The translations under genes were made by a program, and so were the position numbers. The notes beneath the pieces are model-generated. The model saw only the letters and a program-made list of their open reading frames with translations. It was not told the origin of the DNA and did not search any database. A stretch of DNA of 64,000 nt from Alcanivorax sp. (lineage in GTDB: Bacteria > Pseudomonadota > Gammaproteobacteria > Pseudomonadales > Alcanivoracaceae), in NCBI RefSeq assembly GCF_019431375.1, contig NZ_CP080267.1:3684540-3748539 (forward strand), in the 5' to 3' direction. Positions 1 through 9,530 of the stretch are shown piece after piece; positions within the stretch are counted from its first letter, which is position 1; each line of letters starts with the position of its first letter.

Positions 1-2
1 AC

Positions 3-755
3 AGCGCGGTGGCAGAGCGCCTGCGACTGAGCTGGAATGCGGTGGACGGCATCATGCAACGGGCCGTGCGACGTGGTTTGTCGCGCCGCGAGGCCCTGGC
101 GCCGAAGCGATTGAGCGTTGATGAGACGGCCTATCGCAAGGGCCACGATTACATTACGGTGGTCACCGACCAGGATTCCGGCACGGTTCTGCACGTTGCC
201 GAAGACCGCCTGACAGCCAGTCTCGGCAGTTTCTACGAACAGCTTGACGATGATCAGTTGGATGCTATTGAAGTCGTCTGTATGGACATGTGGCCGGCTT
301 ACATTAAGGCGACCCGGGAGGCCATTGAGGGCGCTGATCGCAAAATTGCCTTTGACCGCTTCCACGTTGCGCAATACCTCGGCAAAGGCGTTGATCAGGT
401 GCGCCGTGATGAGCACCGGCAGCTGCTCAAAGCTGGCGACCAACAGCTCAAGGGCACCAAGTACCAGTGGCTGAGATCCTCTGCCAACATGAGCTGGCAC
501 CAGCAGCGGGCCTTCACTGCGTTGCGCCATTCAACCCTGAAAACGGCCCGAGCCTGGGCAATGAAAGACTTTGCGGCGCAGCTGTGGCACTACCAGCACA
601 GGGCGTGGGCGATGAAAGGGTGGAAGCGCCTGATCAACTGGATGGCGCGTAGTCGCCTGGCGCCGATGAAGACAGTAGCGGTCACCCTGAAGACCCACTT
701 GTGGGGCATTGTTAACGCCGTCGTCTTGAAAGCTTTTTGTTTGTTGTTATCATAG
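3..755 (+). pseudogene. ISL3-family transposase, truncated at both ends
   Basis: The reading frame is open to the left edge, so the N-terminal part lies outside the window. The visible part has the ISL3-type DDE catalytic region: first Asp in LSVDETAYRKGHDY, second Asp in CMDMWPAYIKA, then the basic C-terminal half up to GIVNAVVLKA. In this family that block is normally followed by the segment carrying the catalytic Glu (an AES/AEG-INS-type motif). Here the frame turns into FCLLLS and stops, so the third catalytic residue and the C-terminus are missing. I infer an inactive IS remnant whose 3' end was lost at about 731, between the element and nadC. No terminal inverted repeat could be identified at the break. 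Assignment to ISL3 is from motif recognition only. Confidence 0.75.
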
Positions 756-854
756 GCCTTGCGTCGCTTGAATCCGGCCGGGGCCGGAAAGTGGTTATTT
801 GTTGTTCTTTGTGAATCTTATACTGGAGGGCTGCCTGCCAATATTTTTTGGGCT

Positions 855-1709
855 CTACGTTGGTGCCTGGTTAGTCAGCCGAAGAGACAAGTCCATTGCC
901 TGTACATGCTTTGTCAATGCCCCTGAAGAGAGAAACCACTCCCGTGTTCCAGGAAGGCTTGCAGCATTTTCTACTGTCAGGTTGCCAGACACTTCAAGTG
1001 CGGATTCCACTCCCATTTCCGCCGCTGCACTCAGCATCTCCACACTGAAATTATCCAGCATGATCTGATCCGGTTGCAGTCGTGCTGCTTCCTTTAGCTC
1101 CTCCAGCGTTTCCACTTCTACAATAATCTTCTTCTCCGGCGCCAGTGCCCGCGCCCGTTCAATGGCGGCGGTAATGCCTCCACAGGCGGTCACATGGTTC
1201 TCCTTGATCAGGAAGGCATCGTACAGGCCGATGCGGTGATTTTGGCAGCCACCACAAAGCACGGCGTATTTCTGGCCAGCCCGCAGGCCGGGCAGTGTCT
1301 TTCGGGTATCCAGGATGGTGACGTTGGTGCCCTCTACAGCATCTGCATAGCGGCGCGCTGTGGTAGCCGTGCCCATCAGGGTCTGCAGAAAGTTCAGCGC
1401 GGTGCGCTCGCCGGTGAGAATCTTGCGGGTGTTTCCGTGCAGAGTGCAGAGGGTGGTATCTGCGGTCAGCCGGTCGCCGTCCTGCACATGCCACTCAATC
1501 TGCACATCGCCCAGTTGCCGGAAGACCTCATCCGCCCAGGGGATGCCACACATGACAGCGTCTTCACGGGTAATGATAGTAGCGGTGCTTTCGCTGTCGG
1601 CATCGATAAGCTGGGCGGTGATATCGCCGCTGCGGATGTCTTCTTCCAGGGCAAAGATTACGTTGCGCTGAATGTCGTCACGGACATAGTCGGGCAGGGT
1701 GATGGTCAT
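855..1709 (-). CDS. nadC: Quinolinate phosphoribosyltransferase (copy 1, complete)
   Basis: Converts quinolinate and PRPP to nicotinate mononucleotide, CO2 and PPi in de novo NAD synthesis; cytoplasmic. At 284 aa it has the family's normal length. Visible motifs are RTALNFLQTLMGTATTARRY, LDTRKTLPGLR, the KENH segment, the MLDNF strand and LEVSGN. Near the C-terminus the family usually has a GVDxIS-like stretch before the GALTKH segment; here the four residues are REWF, which may be a local compensated indel or a sequence error. The ATG is followed at once by a typical NadC N-terminus. It lies downstream of alsT on the same strand, separated by an alsT terminator. A second, truncated and several-percent-different nadC lies at 5073-5638. 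Confidence 0.93.
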   Translation of the reverse strand: MTITLPDYVRDDIQRNVIFALEEDIRSGDITAQLIDADSESTATIITREDAVMCGIPWADEVFRQLGDVQIEWHVQDGDRLTADTTLCTLHGNTRKILTGERTALNFLQTLMGTATTARRYADAVEGTNVTILDTRKTLPGLRAGQKYAVLCGGCQNHRIGLYDAFLIKENHVTACGGITAAIERARALAPEKKIIVEVETLEELKEAARLQPDQIMLDNFSVEMLSAAAEMGVESALEVSGNLTVENAASLPGTREWFLSSGALTKHVQAMDLSLRLTNQAPT

Positions 1710-1734
1710 GCTGTTCTCGGTGCTGAACTCAATG

Positions 1735-1758
1735 AAAACCCGCAGACAGGCCTGCGGG
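1735..1758 (-). terminator. Rho-independent terminator after alsT copy 1
   Basis: On the minus strand a perfect 7-bp stem (CCCGCAG at 1739-1745 with CTGCGGG at 1752-1758, six-base loop) is followed by four T residues. It lies between the alsT stop and the nadC start. Confidence 0.8.
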
Positions 1759-1782
1759 TCGTGTTATGCGGCGATGGTGCCT

Positions 1783-3119
1783 TCAATTCGGGCGGTTGGT
1801 AAAGAATTCCCGGCTGAGCCGCACCACCACGGGGGACAATAATAGCAGAGCAATCAGATTGGGTATCGCCATCAGGATGTTCATGATGTCGGCCAGGGCC
1901 CAGACCAGGTTCAGGCTGACAACGGCCCCCAGAGGCACCGCCAGTACCCAGATTACCCGGAAGGGAAGGATGGCCCGGTCGCCGAACAGGAACTGGGTGC
2001 AACGCTCGCTATACAGGCTCCAGCCCAGCAGGGTGGTAAAGGCAAAGATCGCCAGCCCGCCGGCCACAATCACGTTGCCAAAGTCCCCGAAGGTGGACGA
2101 GAAGGCCAGGGCGGAAAGGGGGGCGCCTTCGGCCCCGCTGGTCCAGGCACCGGAGGAGACGATGGCCAGCCCCGTGATGGAGCAGACGATGATGGTGTCG
2201 ATAAAGGTGCCAAGCATGGCAATGGACCCCTGCCGGGCCGGATGATCGGTATTGGCTGAGGCATGGGCAATGGGCGCGCTGCCGAGACCTGCCTCATTGG
2301 AGAAGATGCCACGGGCGATACCGAAACGGATGGCTTCCTTGACCAGGGCGCCAGCAAAGCCGCCGGCGGCGGCGGTGCCGGTAAAGGCGCTTTCGAAGCA
2401 CAGGGCAAGAGCGGCGGGCAGGGCCTCGGCATGGTCCACTAACACAACCAGGCCTGCCAGCAGGTAGGTCAGCGCCATGAACGGCACAATGAACGTGGCC
2501 ACAGTGGCGATTCGCTTCATGCCGCCGAGCACAACCAGGCCGACCAGTACGGCCAGTGTCACCCCGGTGATCCAGGCGGGCAGGCCGAAGCTGTCCTGCA
2601 GGCCATGGGCCACAGAGTTGGCCTGGACGCTGTTGCCAATGCCGAACCCGGCGAGCATGCCGAAGATGGCAAAGGCGATGGCCATCCAGCGCCAGTTACG
2701 GCCCAGACCGTTCTGAATGTAGTACATGGGGCCGCCCACATACTGGCCGGCGGCATCCTTTTCCCGGTATTGCACTGCCAACACGGCTTCCGCGTACTTG
2801 GTGGCCATGCCCACCAGGGCGATCAGCCACATCCACACCAGTGCTCCGGGACCACCGGAGTGGATGGCGGTGGCAACGCCCACGATGTTACCTGTGCCGA
2901 TAGTGGCAGAGAGGGACGTAGCCAGGGCGGCGCCAGCGCCGATGGTGCAACCCCGGTCTGGGGTCCGAACATTTGCTTGAAGCCGAACCCCAGCTGCCGA
3001 AGGGGCAGGAAGCGCAGGATCAGGGTCAAGTAGATGCCGGTGCCGGCAATCAGGATCAGTGCCGGCCATCCCCACAGGAAGCCGCTGATCTGTTTAAGAA
3101 TGGTAACCGCTTGCTCCAT
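1783..3119 (-). pseudogene. alsT: Sodium:alanine symporter AlsT, copy 1, frameshifted
   Basis: Same gene as the intact copy at 5712-7049, about 3.93 kb away, and nearly identical over its 5' two thirds. One base is missing at about 2948 (GGTGCAACC where the intact copy has GGTGCCAACC). The first 57 or so residues are therefore in one frame and the remainder in another, and a single protein cannot be read. The 3' end (about 1783-2040) carries several substitutions relative to the other copy, whereas the 5' half is almost identical. This mosaic pattern fits gene conversion between copies or an assembly mixing two alleles. The missing base sits in a two-C run, so a sequencing error is plausible. 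Natural start by comparison is the ATG at 3119. Confidence 0.85.
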
Positions 3120-3327
3120 GGCTCTCGTCCATTTCCCCAAAAGGCCTTAGGCTAGGGGAATTTAGCGGGCAGGGAAAGCTGGCGACGCGGTTACTGCAAA
3201 CTACACATAAAGCATTGCGTGCGAACTAGTTCAAAATTCTTATCTCGATGCTATGATAGCGTAGTAAAGCATTAAAACCATCGTCCCGTTATGCTCGGGC
3301 TTGATTTTACTCTCCCTGGGGGGAGCC
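3120..3327. promoter_or_regulatory. Divergent alsT / DUF1631 intergenic region (copy 1)
   Basis: About 200 bp between the divergent starts, identical to 7050-7257. It is AT-rich in the middle and must carry promoters for both genes. A GGGGGG-AG Shine-Dalgarno stretch lies just before the DUF1631 ATG at 3328. No operator was recognised. Confidence 0.45.
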
Positions 3328-3692
3328 ATGGCCAAAGTTACTCAGCTCAAACCAGTCTCTGGCAAAGCCGGAACAAACAGCCTGCCAAGGCCCATCGAAA
3401 AAGTCCGTGATCGCTATGTGGCGCTGGCCTCTTCCTATCTTGAGGACATGCTGGATGGTGCTGATGACACCCTCTACGATTTGGCCGAAAAAGAAGCGGA
3501 AGGTGAGCGAGAGCGTTTTTTTGATGCCATGCGCGAGTTACGTATTCAGCGATCCGGTCTGGTTGCAGGTCTGAAGCAGTCACTCCAGCATCAGTTTGCC
3601 GAGCTTGCCCAGCAGCGCGCAGGCGGGACTCTGGAGAATGCCAGGGTCGATCTGGACTCCCTGACCTTGGTCAATGAAGATGACCTTGAGAC
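3328..3692 (+). pseudogene. DUF1631 protein, 5' fragment
   Basis: The first 121 or so codons are identical to the intact gene that starts at 7258. At about 3692 the sequence switches, after a shared GAGACT, into the alsT-nadC intergenic sequence and then the garbled alsT copy. Lacking more than 80 percent of the protein, it is a stub created by the duplication joint. It shares the complete upstream promoter region and ribosome-binding site with the intact gene, so a truncated peptide could be made if the arrangement is real. Confidence 0.88.
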
Positions 3693-3707
3693 TGCTGAAC
3701 TCAACGA

Positions 3708-3731
3708 AAAACCCGCAGATAGGCCTGCGGG
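3708..3731 (-). terminator. Copy of the alsT terminator hairpin at the joint
   Basis: The same CCCGCAG / CTGCGGG stem as downstream of the other two alsT copies, with one loop substitution, directly after the DUF1631 stub breakpoint. Confidence 0.6.
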
Positions 3732-3757
3732 TCGTGCTTAGTGCGGCGATGGTGCCT

Positions 3758-5072
3758 TCAATCTGGCGGTTGGTAGAAGAATCCCGCTGAGCCGCACCAC
3801 CACAGAGACAATAATAGCAGAGCAATTGTGGCTTGGGTATCGCCATCAGGGATGTTCATGATGTCAGCCAAGGCCCAGACCCAGGGTTCTTAGGCCTGAC
3901 AACGGCGCCCAGTGGTACCGCCAGCACCCAGATAGATGCGGAAAGCGCAGGATGCGCTCCGGTCGCCGAACAGGGAACTGGGCACAGCGCTCACGTGGAC
4001 AGGCTCCAGCCCAGCAGTGTAAAGGTAAAGATCGCCAGCCCGTCGGGCTAAGCAAACTCATTGTTGCCAAAGTCCCTTTGAAGGTGGATGAGAAGGCCAG
4101 GCGGAAAGGGGGGCGCTCCTCATTCCAGCTGGTCCAGGCACCGAGGAGACGTGATGGCTGCATTCTGATGGAGCAGACGATGATGGTGTCGATAAAGGTG
4201 CTAAGCATAGCAATGACCCCGCGCTGAGCTGATCGCAGGTATTGGCTGAGGCATGGGCAAAATGGTGCGCTGCCGAGGACCTGCCTCATTGAGAAGATGC
4301 CACGGCGACATTGCCTGAAACGGATGGCTCTTGACCAGGGCGCTGCAGGCATACGCCGGCGGCGGCGGTGCCGGTGCTGCGCTGAAGCATTAGGCAAGAG
4401 CGCGGGCAGGGCCCCGGCATGGTCCATTAACACAACCACCAGGCCTGCCAGCAGTCAGCGCCATGAACACACAACGTGGCCACAGTGGCGATTTTGCTCT
4501 CATGCTCCCGAGCACAACCAGCCTTCACTCAGTACGGCCAGTGGCTCACCCTGCAGGATCCAGGCGGGCAGGCTGAAGCTGTCCTGCAGGCCATGGGCCA
4601 CAGAGCCGGGCTCCTGGATTGCTGCTGCACAATGCCGAACCCAAGAGTGATGCTAAGATGGCTGCCATGATGGGCCACAGGCGCTCGCCAGGCTGCCAGC
4701 CCAGACCGTCTGAATGTGTAGGCTACATGGGGCCGCCTCAGCATGGCCGCCGGCGGCAGCATCCTTTTCCCGGAAAATAGACCGCCACGCTGGCTTCCGC
4801 GTACTTGCGGCCATGCCCACCAGGCGATTAGCCACACATCCACACACCCAGTGCTCCGGGACCACTGGAGTGGGATGGCGGGTGGCAACGCCCACGGATC
4901 ACCCAGCCAGATACAGCGCTACATATGACTTTAAACAGTGCTACCTAGTGCTGATAGGCATTCCTTGAGCCGAGCGAAGCTTGTTAGCCGTGAACCCCAG
5001 CTGCCGTGTGTTGGGGTGTAGCGCAGGATCAGGGCCAAGTAGATGCCGTGGTGCCGGCAATCAGGATCAGCG
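3758..5072 (-). pseudogene. alsT: alsT, heavily degraded third copy
   Basis: Aligns from end to end with the intact alsT (5712-7049) but carries small insertions, deletions and substitutions every 10-30 bases, with no open frame of useful length. The changes are not concentrated at third codon positions and indels are as frequent as substitutions. That is more like base-calling noise than protein-coding divergence; an old decaying duplicate is the alternative. Left limit: the natural stop triplet at 3758 by alignment. Right limit: about 5072, where alsT N-terminal sequence (CAATCAGGATCAG) passes directly into nadC sequence. The stretch at about 4890-5010 matches alsT least well. Confidence 0.75.
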
Positions 5073-5638
5073 CCTGCCCGTGCCCGTTCAATGGCAGCGG
5101 TAATGCCCCCGCAGGCCGCCACATGGTTCTCCTTGATCAGGAAGGCATCGTACAAGCCGATGCGGTGATTCTGGCAGCCACCACAAAGCACGGCGTATTT
5201 CTGGGCAGCTCGCAAGCCGGGCAGTGTCTTGCGGGTATCCAGGATGGTGACTCTGGTGTCTTCTACAGCATCCGCATAGCGGCGTGCTGTGGTAGCTGTG
5301 CCCATCAGGGTCTGCAGAAAGTTCAGCGCGGTGCGCTCGCCGGTGAGAATCTGCCGGGTATTACCGTTAAGCGTGCATAGAGTGGTCTCGGCAGCCAGTC
5401 GGTCGCCATCCTCAACATGCCATTCGATCTGCACGTTACCCAGTTGCCGGAAGACCTCATCCGCCCAGGGGATGCCACACATCACCGCATCTTCACGGGT
5501 AATGATAGTAGCGGTGCTTTCGCTGTCGGCATCGATAAGCTGGGCGGTAATGTCGCCGCTGCGGATATCTTCCTCCAGGGCAAAGCTCACGTTGCGCTGA
5601 ATATCGTCACGCACATAGTCGGGCAGGGTGATGGTCAT
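5073..5638 (-). pseudogene. nadC: Quinolinate phosphoribosyltransferase, 3'-truncated second copy
   Basis: Encodes the first 188 or so residues of NadC with the start, the TALNFLQTLMGTATTARR segment, LDTRKTLPGLR and KENH, then breaks at IERARA into degraded alsT sequence and loses the C-terminal third, including the LDNF and GALTKH regions. It differs from copy 1 by several percent, almost all base substitutions and many silent (for example SFALEED versus IFALEED, EDTRVT versus EGTNVT). This is a real second allele or homologue rather than a noisy repeat of copy 1. The open frame continues to 4931 through unrelated sequence; that tail is not NadC. Confidence 0.88.
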
Positions 5639-5663
5639 GCTGTTCTCGGTGCTGAACTCAATG

Positions 5664-5687
5664 AAAACCCGCAGACAGGCCTGCGGG
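5664..5687 (-). terminator. Rho-independent terminator after intact alsT
   Basis: Perfect 7-bp stem CCCGCAG (5668-5674) / CTGCGGG (5681-5687) followed on the minus strand by TTTT; located between the alsT stop and the nadC fragment start. Confidence 0.8.
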
Positions 5688-5711
5688 TCGTGTTATGCGG
5701 CGATGGTGCCT

Positions 5712-7049
5712 TCAATTCGGGCGGTTGGTAAAGAATTCCCGGCTGAGCCGCACCACCACAGGGGACAATAATAGCAGAGCAATCAGGTTGGGTATCGCCA
5801 TCAGGATGTTCATGATGTCGGCCAAGGCCCAGACCAGGTTCAGGCTGACAACGGCCCCCAGAGGCACCGCCAGTACCCAGATTACCCGGAAGGGAAGGAT
5901 GGCCCGGTCGCCGAACAGGAACTGGGTACAGCGCTCGCTGTACAGGCTCCAGCCCAGCAGTGTGGTAAAGGCAAAGATCGCCAGCCCGCCGGCCACAATC
6001 ACGTTGCCAAAGTCCCCGAAGGTGGACGAGAAGGCCAGGGCGGAAAGGGGGGCGCCTTCGGCCCCGCTGGTCCAGGCACCGGAGGAGACGATGGCCAGCC
6101 CCGTGATGGAGCAGACGATGATGGTGTCGATAAAGGTGCCAAGCATGGCAATGGACCCCTGCCGGGCCGGATGATCGGTATTGGCTGAGGCATGGGCAAT
6201 GGGCGCGCTGCCGAGACCTGCCTCATTGGAGAAGATGCCACGGGCGATACCGAAACGGATGGCTTCCTTGACCAGGGCGCCAGCAAAGCCGCCGGCGGCG
6301 GCGGTGCCGGTAAAGGCGCTTTCGAAGCACAGGGCAAGAGCGGCGGGCAGGGCCTCGGCATGGTCCACTAACACAACCAGGCCTGCCAGCAGGTAGGTCA
6401 GCGCCATGAACGGAACAATGAAGGTGGCCACAGTGGCGATTCGCTTCATGCCGCCGAGCACAACCAGGCCGACCAGTACGGCCAGTGTCACCCCGGTGAT
6501 CCAGGCGGGCAGGCCGAAGCTGTCCTGCAGGCCATGGGCCACAGAGTTGGCCTGGACGCTGTTGCCAATGCCGAACCCGGCGAGCATGCCGAAGATGGCA
6601 AAGGCGATGGCCATCCAGCGCCAGTTACGGCCCAGACCGTTCTGAATGTAGTACATGGGGCCGCCCACATACTGGCCGGCGGCATCCTTTTCCCGGTATT
6701 GCACTGCCAACACGGCTTCCGCGTACTTGGTGGCCATGCCCACCAGGGCGATCAGCCACATCCACACCAGTGCTCCGGGACCACCGGAGTGGATGGCGGT
6801 GGCAACGCCCACGATGTTACCTGTGCCGATAGTGGCAGAGAGGGACGTAGCCAGGGCGGCGCCAGCGCCGATGGTGCCAACCCCGGTCTGGGGTCCGAAC
6901 ATTTGCTTGAAGCCGAACCCCAGCTGCCGAAGGGGCAGGAAGCGCAGGATCAGGGTCAAGTAGATGCCGGTGCCGGCAATCAGGATCAGTGCCGGCCATC
7001 CCCACAGGAAGCCGCTGATCTGTTTAAGAATGGTAACCGCTTGCTCCAT
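5712..7049 (-). CDS. alsT: Sodium:alanine symporter, AgcS family (intact copy)
   Basis: Predicted inner-membrane Na+-coupled amino-acid (alanine/glycine) symporter of 445 aa, the usual size for the AgcS family. It has about ten hydrophobic segments and the family signatures GTGNIVGVATA, GGPGALVWMWL and GMATKYAEAVLA. I chose the ATG at 7049 (MEQAV) over the upstream TTG because it begins at the conserved N-terminus and has a purine-rich GGACGAGAG just before it. It is divergent from DUF1631 and has its own terminator. In comparable Pseudomonas loci nadC and the DUF1631 gene are close neighbours, so alsT looks inserted between them here. It is the only one of three alsT copies in this window that can make a full protein. 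Confidence 0.93.
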   Translation of the reverse strand: MEQAVTILKQISGFLWGWPALILIAGTGIYLTLILRFLPLRQLGFGFKQMFGPQTGVGTIGAGAALATSLSATIGTGNIVGVATAIHSGGPGALVWMWLIALVGMATKYAEAVLAVQYREKDAAGQYVGGPMYYIQNGLGRNWRWMAIAFAIFGMLAGFGIGNSVQANSVAHGLQDSFGLPAWITGVTLAVLVGLVVLGGMKRIATVATFIVPFMALTYLLAGLVVLVDHAEALPAALALCFESAFTGTAAAGGFAGALVKEAIRFGIARGIFSNEAGLGSAPIAHASANTDHPARQGSIAMLGTFIDTIIVCSITGLAIVSSGAWTSGAEGAPLSALAFSSTFGDFGNVIVAGGLAIFAFTTLLGWSLYSERCTQFLFGDRAILPFRVIWVLAVPLGAVVSLNLVWALADIMNILMAIPNLIALLLLSPVVVRLSREFFTNRPN

Positions 7050-7257
7050 GGCTCTCGTCCATTTCCCCAAAAGGCCTTAGGCTAGGGGAATTTAGCGGGC
7101 AGGGAAAGCTGGCGACGCGGTTACTGCAAACTACACATAAAGCATTGCGTGCGAACTAGTTCAAAATTCTTATCTCGATGCTATGATAGCGTAGTAAAGC
7201 ATTAAAACCATCGTCCCGTTATGCTCGGGCTTGATTTTACTCTCCCTGGGGGGAGCC
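7050..7257. promoter_or_regulatory. Divergent alsT / DUF1631 intergenic region (intact locus)
   Basis: About 200 bp identical to 3120-3327. It contains an AT-rich core (around 7150-7210) expected to hold back-to-back promoters and a GGGGGG-AG ribosome-binding site 5-6 bases before the ATG at 7258. No known operator was recognised. Confidence 0.45.
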
Positions 7258-9489
7258 ATGGCCAAAGTTACTCAGCTCAAACCAGTCTCTGGCAAAGCCG
7301 GAACAAACAGCCTGCCAAGGCCCATCGAAAAAGTCCGTGATCGCTATGTGGCGCTGGCCTCTTCCTATCTTGAGGACATGCTGGATGGTGCTGATGACAC
7401 CCTCTACGATTTGGCCGAAAAAGAAGCGGAAGGTGAGCGAGAGCGTTTTTTTGATGCCATGCGCGAGTTACGTATTCAGCGATCCGGTCTGGTTGCAGGT
7501 CTGAAGCAGTCACTCCAGCATCAGTTTGCCGAGCTTGCCCAGCAGCGCGCAGGCGGGACTCTGGAGAATGCCAGGGTCGATCTGGACTCCCTGACCTTGG
7601 TCAATGAAGATGACCTTGAGACTACGGTAGCTCTGGATAACATGTCCCGCCGGGCCCGCAATGGTTGTGATGAACAACTGAAGGTCCTGTGCCACCGCCT
7701 GGAATACCTGTTCGAAAGCAAGGTTGAGGTCAGTGAGAAAAATAACCCCCTGGAGCCTCGCCAACTGGTGGATGCCTTCAGTCAGGGGCTCGAACGGCTG
7801 TCACTGGATATCAAAGCCCGCCTGATCATTCTCAAGCTGTTTGAGCGCGAGGTAATGGTGGAAACCGGCTATATGGTGACCGAGGTCAACAAGGTGTTGA
7901 TTGATGCCGGTGTATTGCCGGACATGAAATCCGCGCCGATAGCCGCGGTGCGCAAGCCTGGTAACCGCTCACTGGCCCAGAGTGCCTCCTCTCAATCAGC
8001 GGCCCCTTCCTCGGCAGGCAGTGACCAGATGTTTAGCCTGCTGCAGGAGCTGCTGGTTACCATGCGCAGTATCCAGGGCGGTGGAGCCTCGGCGGGCGGT
8101 GCTGCACCCGGTGCGGACATGAGCGCAGCCATGGCGGTAATGCAAAATGGCGTGCCCTACCTGAATGGCGCTCCGGTATCTAATGCGGCTTCTGTCCATC
8201 AGGTCAGTTCCGATGATCTGGTGGGTGTGCTCAATCGCCTGCAGCGAGTGGAGCGTAGCCTCAGCGAAAAAGACGGGGAACGGGCTAACCTCAAGGAAGA
8301 CCTGTCCGAGCTACTGGACAGCGAGCATGGCGAAGCTATTCATGCCCTGGACCAGGCCGATGACGATGTGATCAACCTTGTGTCTTTGCTGTTTGATTTC
8401 ATCCTTGATGACGAAGGCCTGCCGTCGGAGATCAAGGCGTTAATCGGCCGCTTGCAGATTCCCCTTCTGAAAGTGGCGATCACCGACAAGACCTTTTTCA
8501 GCAATGACAACCACGAAGCCCGGTTGCTGCTCAATATGCTGGCCCGGGCCGGTAACCAGTGGGATCCGCAGCAGGGTATCCAGGATGATCTGTACCAGCG
8601 AATCAACCACGCGGTACACCGCATCATCGATGATTTTGAAGAGGATGCCAGCCTGTTCGCCACCCTTCTGGACGAGTTTCAGCGCTTTTTCGATAACCAG
8701 AGCTCACGCTCCGAACGGGTGGAGCAGCGGGTCCGTGAGGCGGAAGAGGGCAAGGCCCGTGCCGAGCAGGCCCGTCTGGAAGTGGTGGCCGTGCTCGACA
8801 AGCGCATGGCGGGCCGCCAGCTGCCTGATGTGGTGGTGCGGCTGCTCCGTCAGGGGTGGCAACAGGTGTTATATCTGACCTGGTTGCGAGAAGGGCCTGA
8901 TAGCGCTACCTGGCAGCAGCAGGTCAAGGTTGTCGACGGGGTGGTCTGGAGTGTACTACCGCACCGTGACCAGACCGCCCTGGAAAAGCTCAAGGCGCTA
9001 AGCCCCAAGCTCCTCAAAACCCTTTACAGTGGTCTTGGCCAAATCAGCTATGACGAAGCGGAAGCCAAACAATTGCTGATCAAGTTCCGGGATGTGCACC
9101 AGCAGCTGCTCAAGGGGCTGGAAACCGAGCGGGTAGCGGTGGAGCCGGAAATGCCGACCACGGAACCACAGGCTACCGAGAACGCGGCCTTGCCGGAAAA
9201 TCATTTTCTGGTGAAAAAGGCGGGCCAGCTTGCTCCCGGCCAGTGGATTGAAATCGTGGATGGCGATGAGCCTCGCCGTGCCAAACTGGCCGCCAATATC
9301 CGCAGCGGCGTCAAGATGGTGTTTACCAACCGGCGCGGTATCAAGGTGGAAGAGTTTTCCGCTTACACCCTGGCCGTTGCCCTGCATGAAGGGACTGTTA
9401 AACTCATCGAAGAGGGAGCCCTGTTCGACCGGGCTCTGGAAGCGGTCATTGGCGACCTGCGCCGCATGCAGGCCAACGCACAGCATTAA
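7258..9489 (+). CDS. DUF1631 domain-containing protein
   Basis: 743-residue cytoplasmic protein of the DUF1631 family, which is sometimes mislabelled thymidine phosphorylase; function unknown. The N-terminal half is helical, with a Ser/Ala/Gly-rich flexible linker around residues 230-310. A charged helical region with a probable coiled coil (around residues 480-520, rich in E/R/K/A) follows. The C-terminal beta-rich module has the typical GQWIEIVDG and FTNRRGIKVEEFS segments. The ATG at 7258 is preferred to the TTG at 7231 because of the strong Shine-Dalgarno directly before it. It lies 41 bp upstream of ampD on the same strand, the same order as in Pseudomonas (nadC, DUF1631, ampD, ampE), suggesting a conserved cell-envelope-linked cluster, but no mechanism is shown. 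Confidence 0.88.
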   Translation: MAKVTQLKPVSGKAGTNSLPRPIEKVRDRYVALASSYLEDMLDGADDTLYDLAEKEAEGERERFFDAMRELRIQRSGLVAGLKQSLQHQFAELAQQRAGGTLENARVDLDSLTLVNEDDLETTVALDNMSRRARNGCDEQLKVLCHRLEYLFESKVEVSEKNNPLEPRQLVDAFSQGLERLSLDIKARLIILKLFEREVMVETGYMVTEVNKVLIDAGVLPDMKSAPIAAVRKPGNRSLAQSASSQSAAPSSAGSDQMFSLLQELLVTMRSIQGGGASAGGAAPGADMSAAMAVMQNGVPYLNGAPVSNAASVHQVSSDDLVGVLNRLQRVERSLSEKDGERANLKEDLSELLDSEHGEAIHALDQADDDVINLVSLLFDFILDDEGLPSEIKALIGRLQIPLLKVAITDKTFFSNDNHEARLLLNMLARAGNQWDPQQGIQDDLYQRINHAVHRIIDDFEEDASLFATLLDEFQRFFDNQSSRSERVEQRVREAEEGKARAEQARLEVVAVLDKRMAGRQLPDVVVRLLRQGWQQVLYLTWLREGPDSATWQQQVKVVDGVVWSVLPHRDQTALEKLKALSPKLLKTLYSGLGQISYDEAEAKQLLIKFRDVHQQLLKGLETERVAVEPEMPTTEPQATENAALPENHFLVKKAGQLAPGQWIEIVDGDEPRRAKLAANIRSGVKMVFTNRRGIKVEEFSAYTLAVALHEGTVKLIEEGALFDRALEAVIGDLRRMQANAQH

Positions 9490-9530
9490 GTCGCTGGTTG
9501 GTGCCGCGCAGGAATAAGGAGCTTGCGCGG

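Noticed and set aside
4931..5072. C-terminal extension of the second nadC copy
   Set aside because: The residues after IERARA are translated from degraded alsT antisense sequence and do not resemble NadC.
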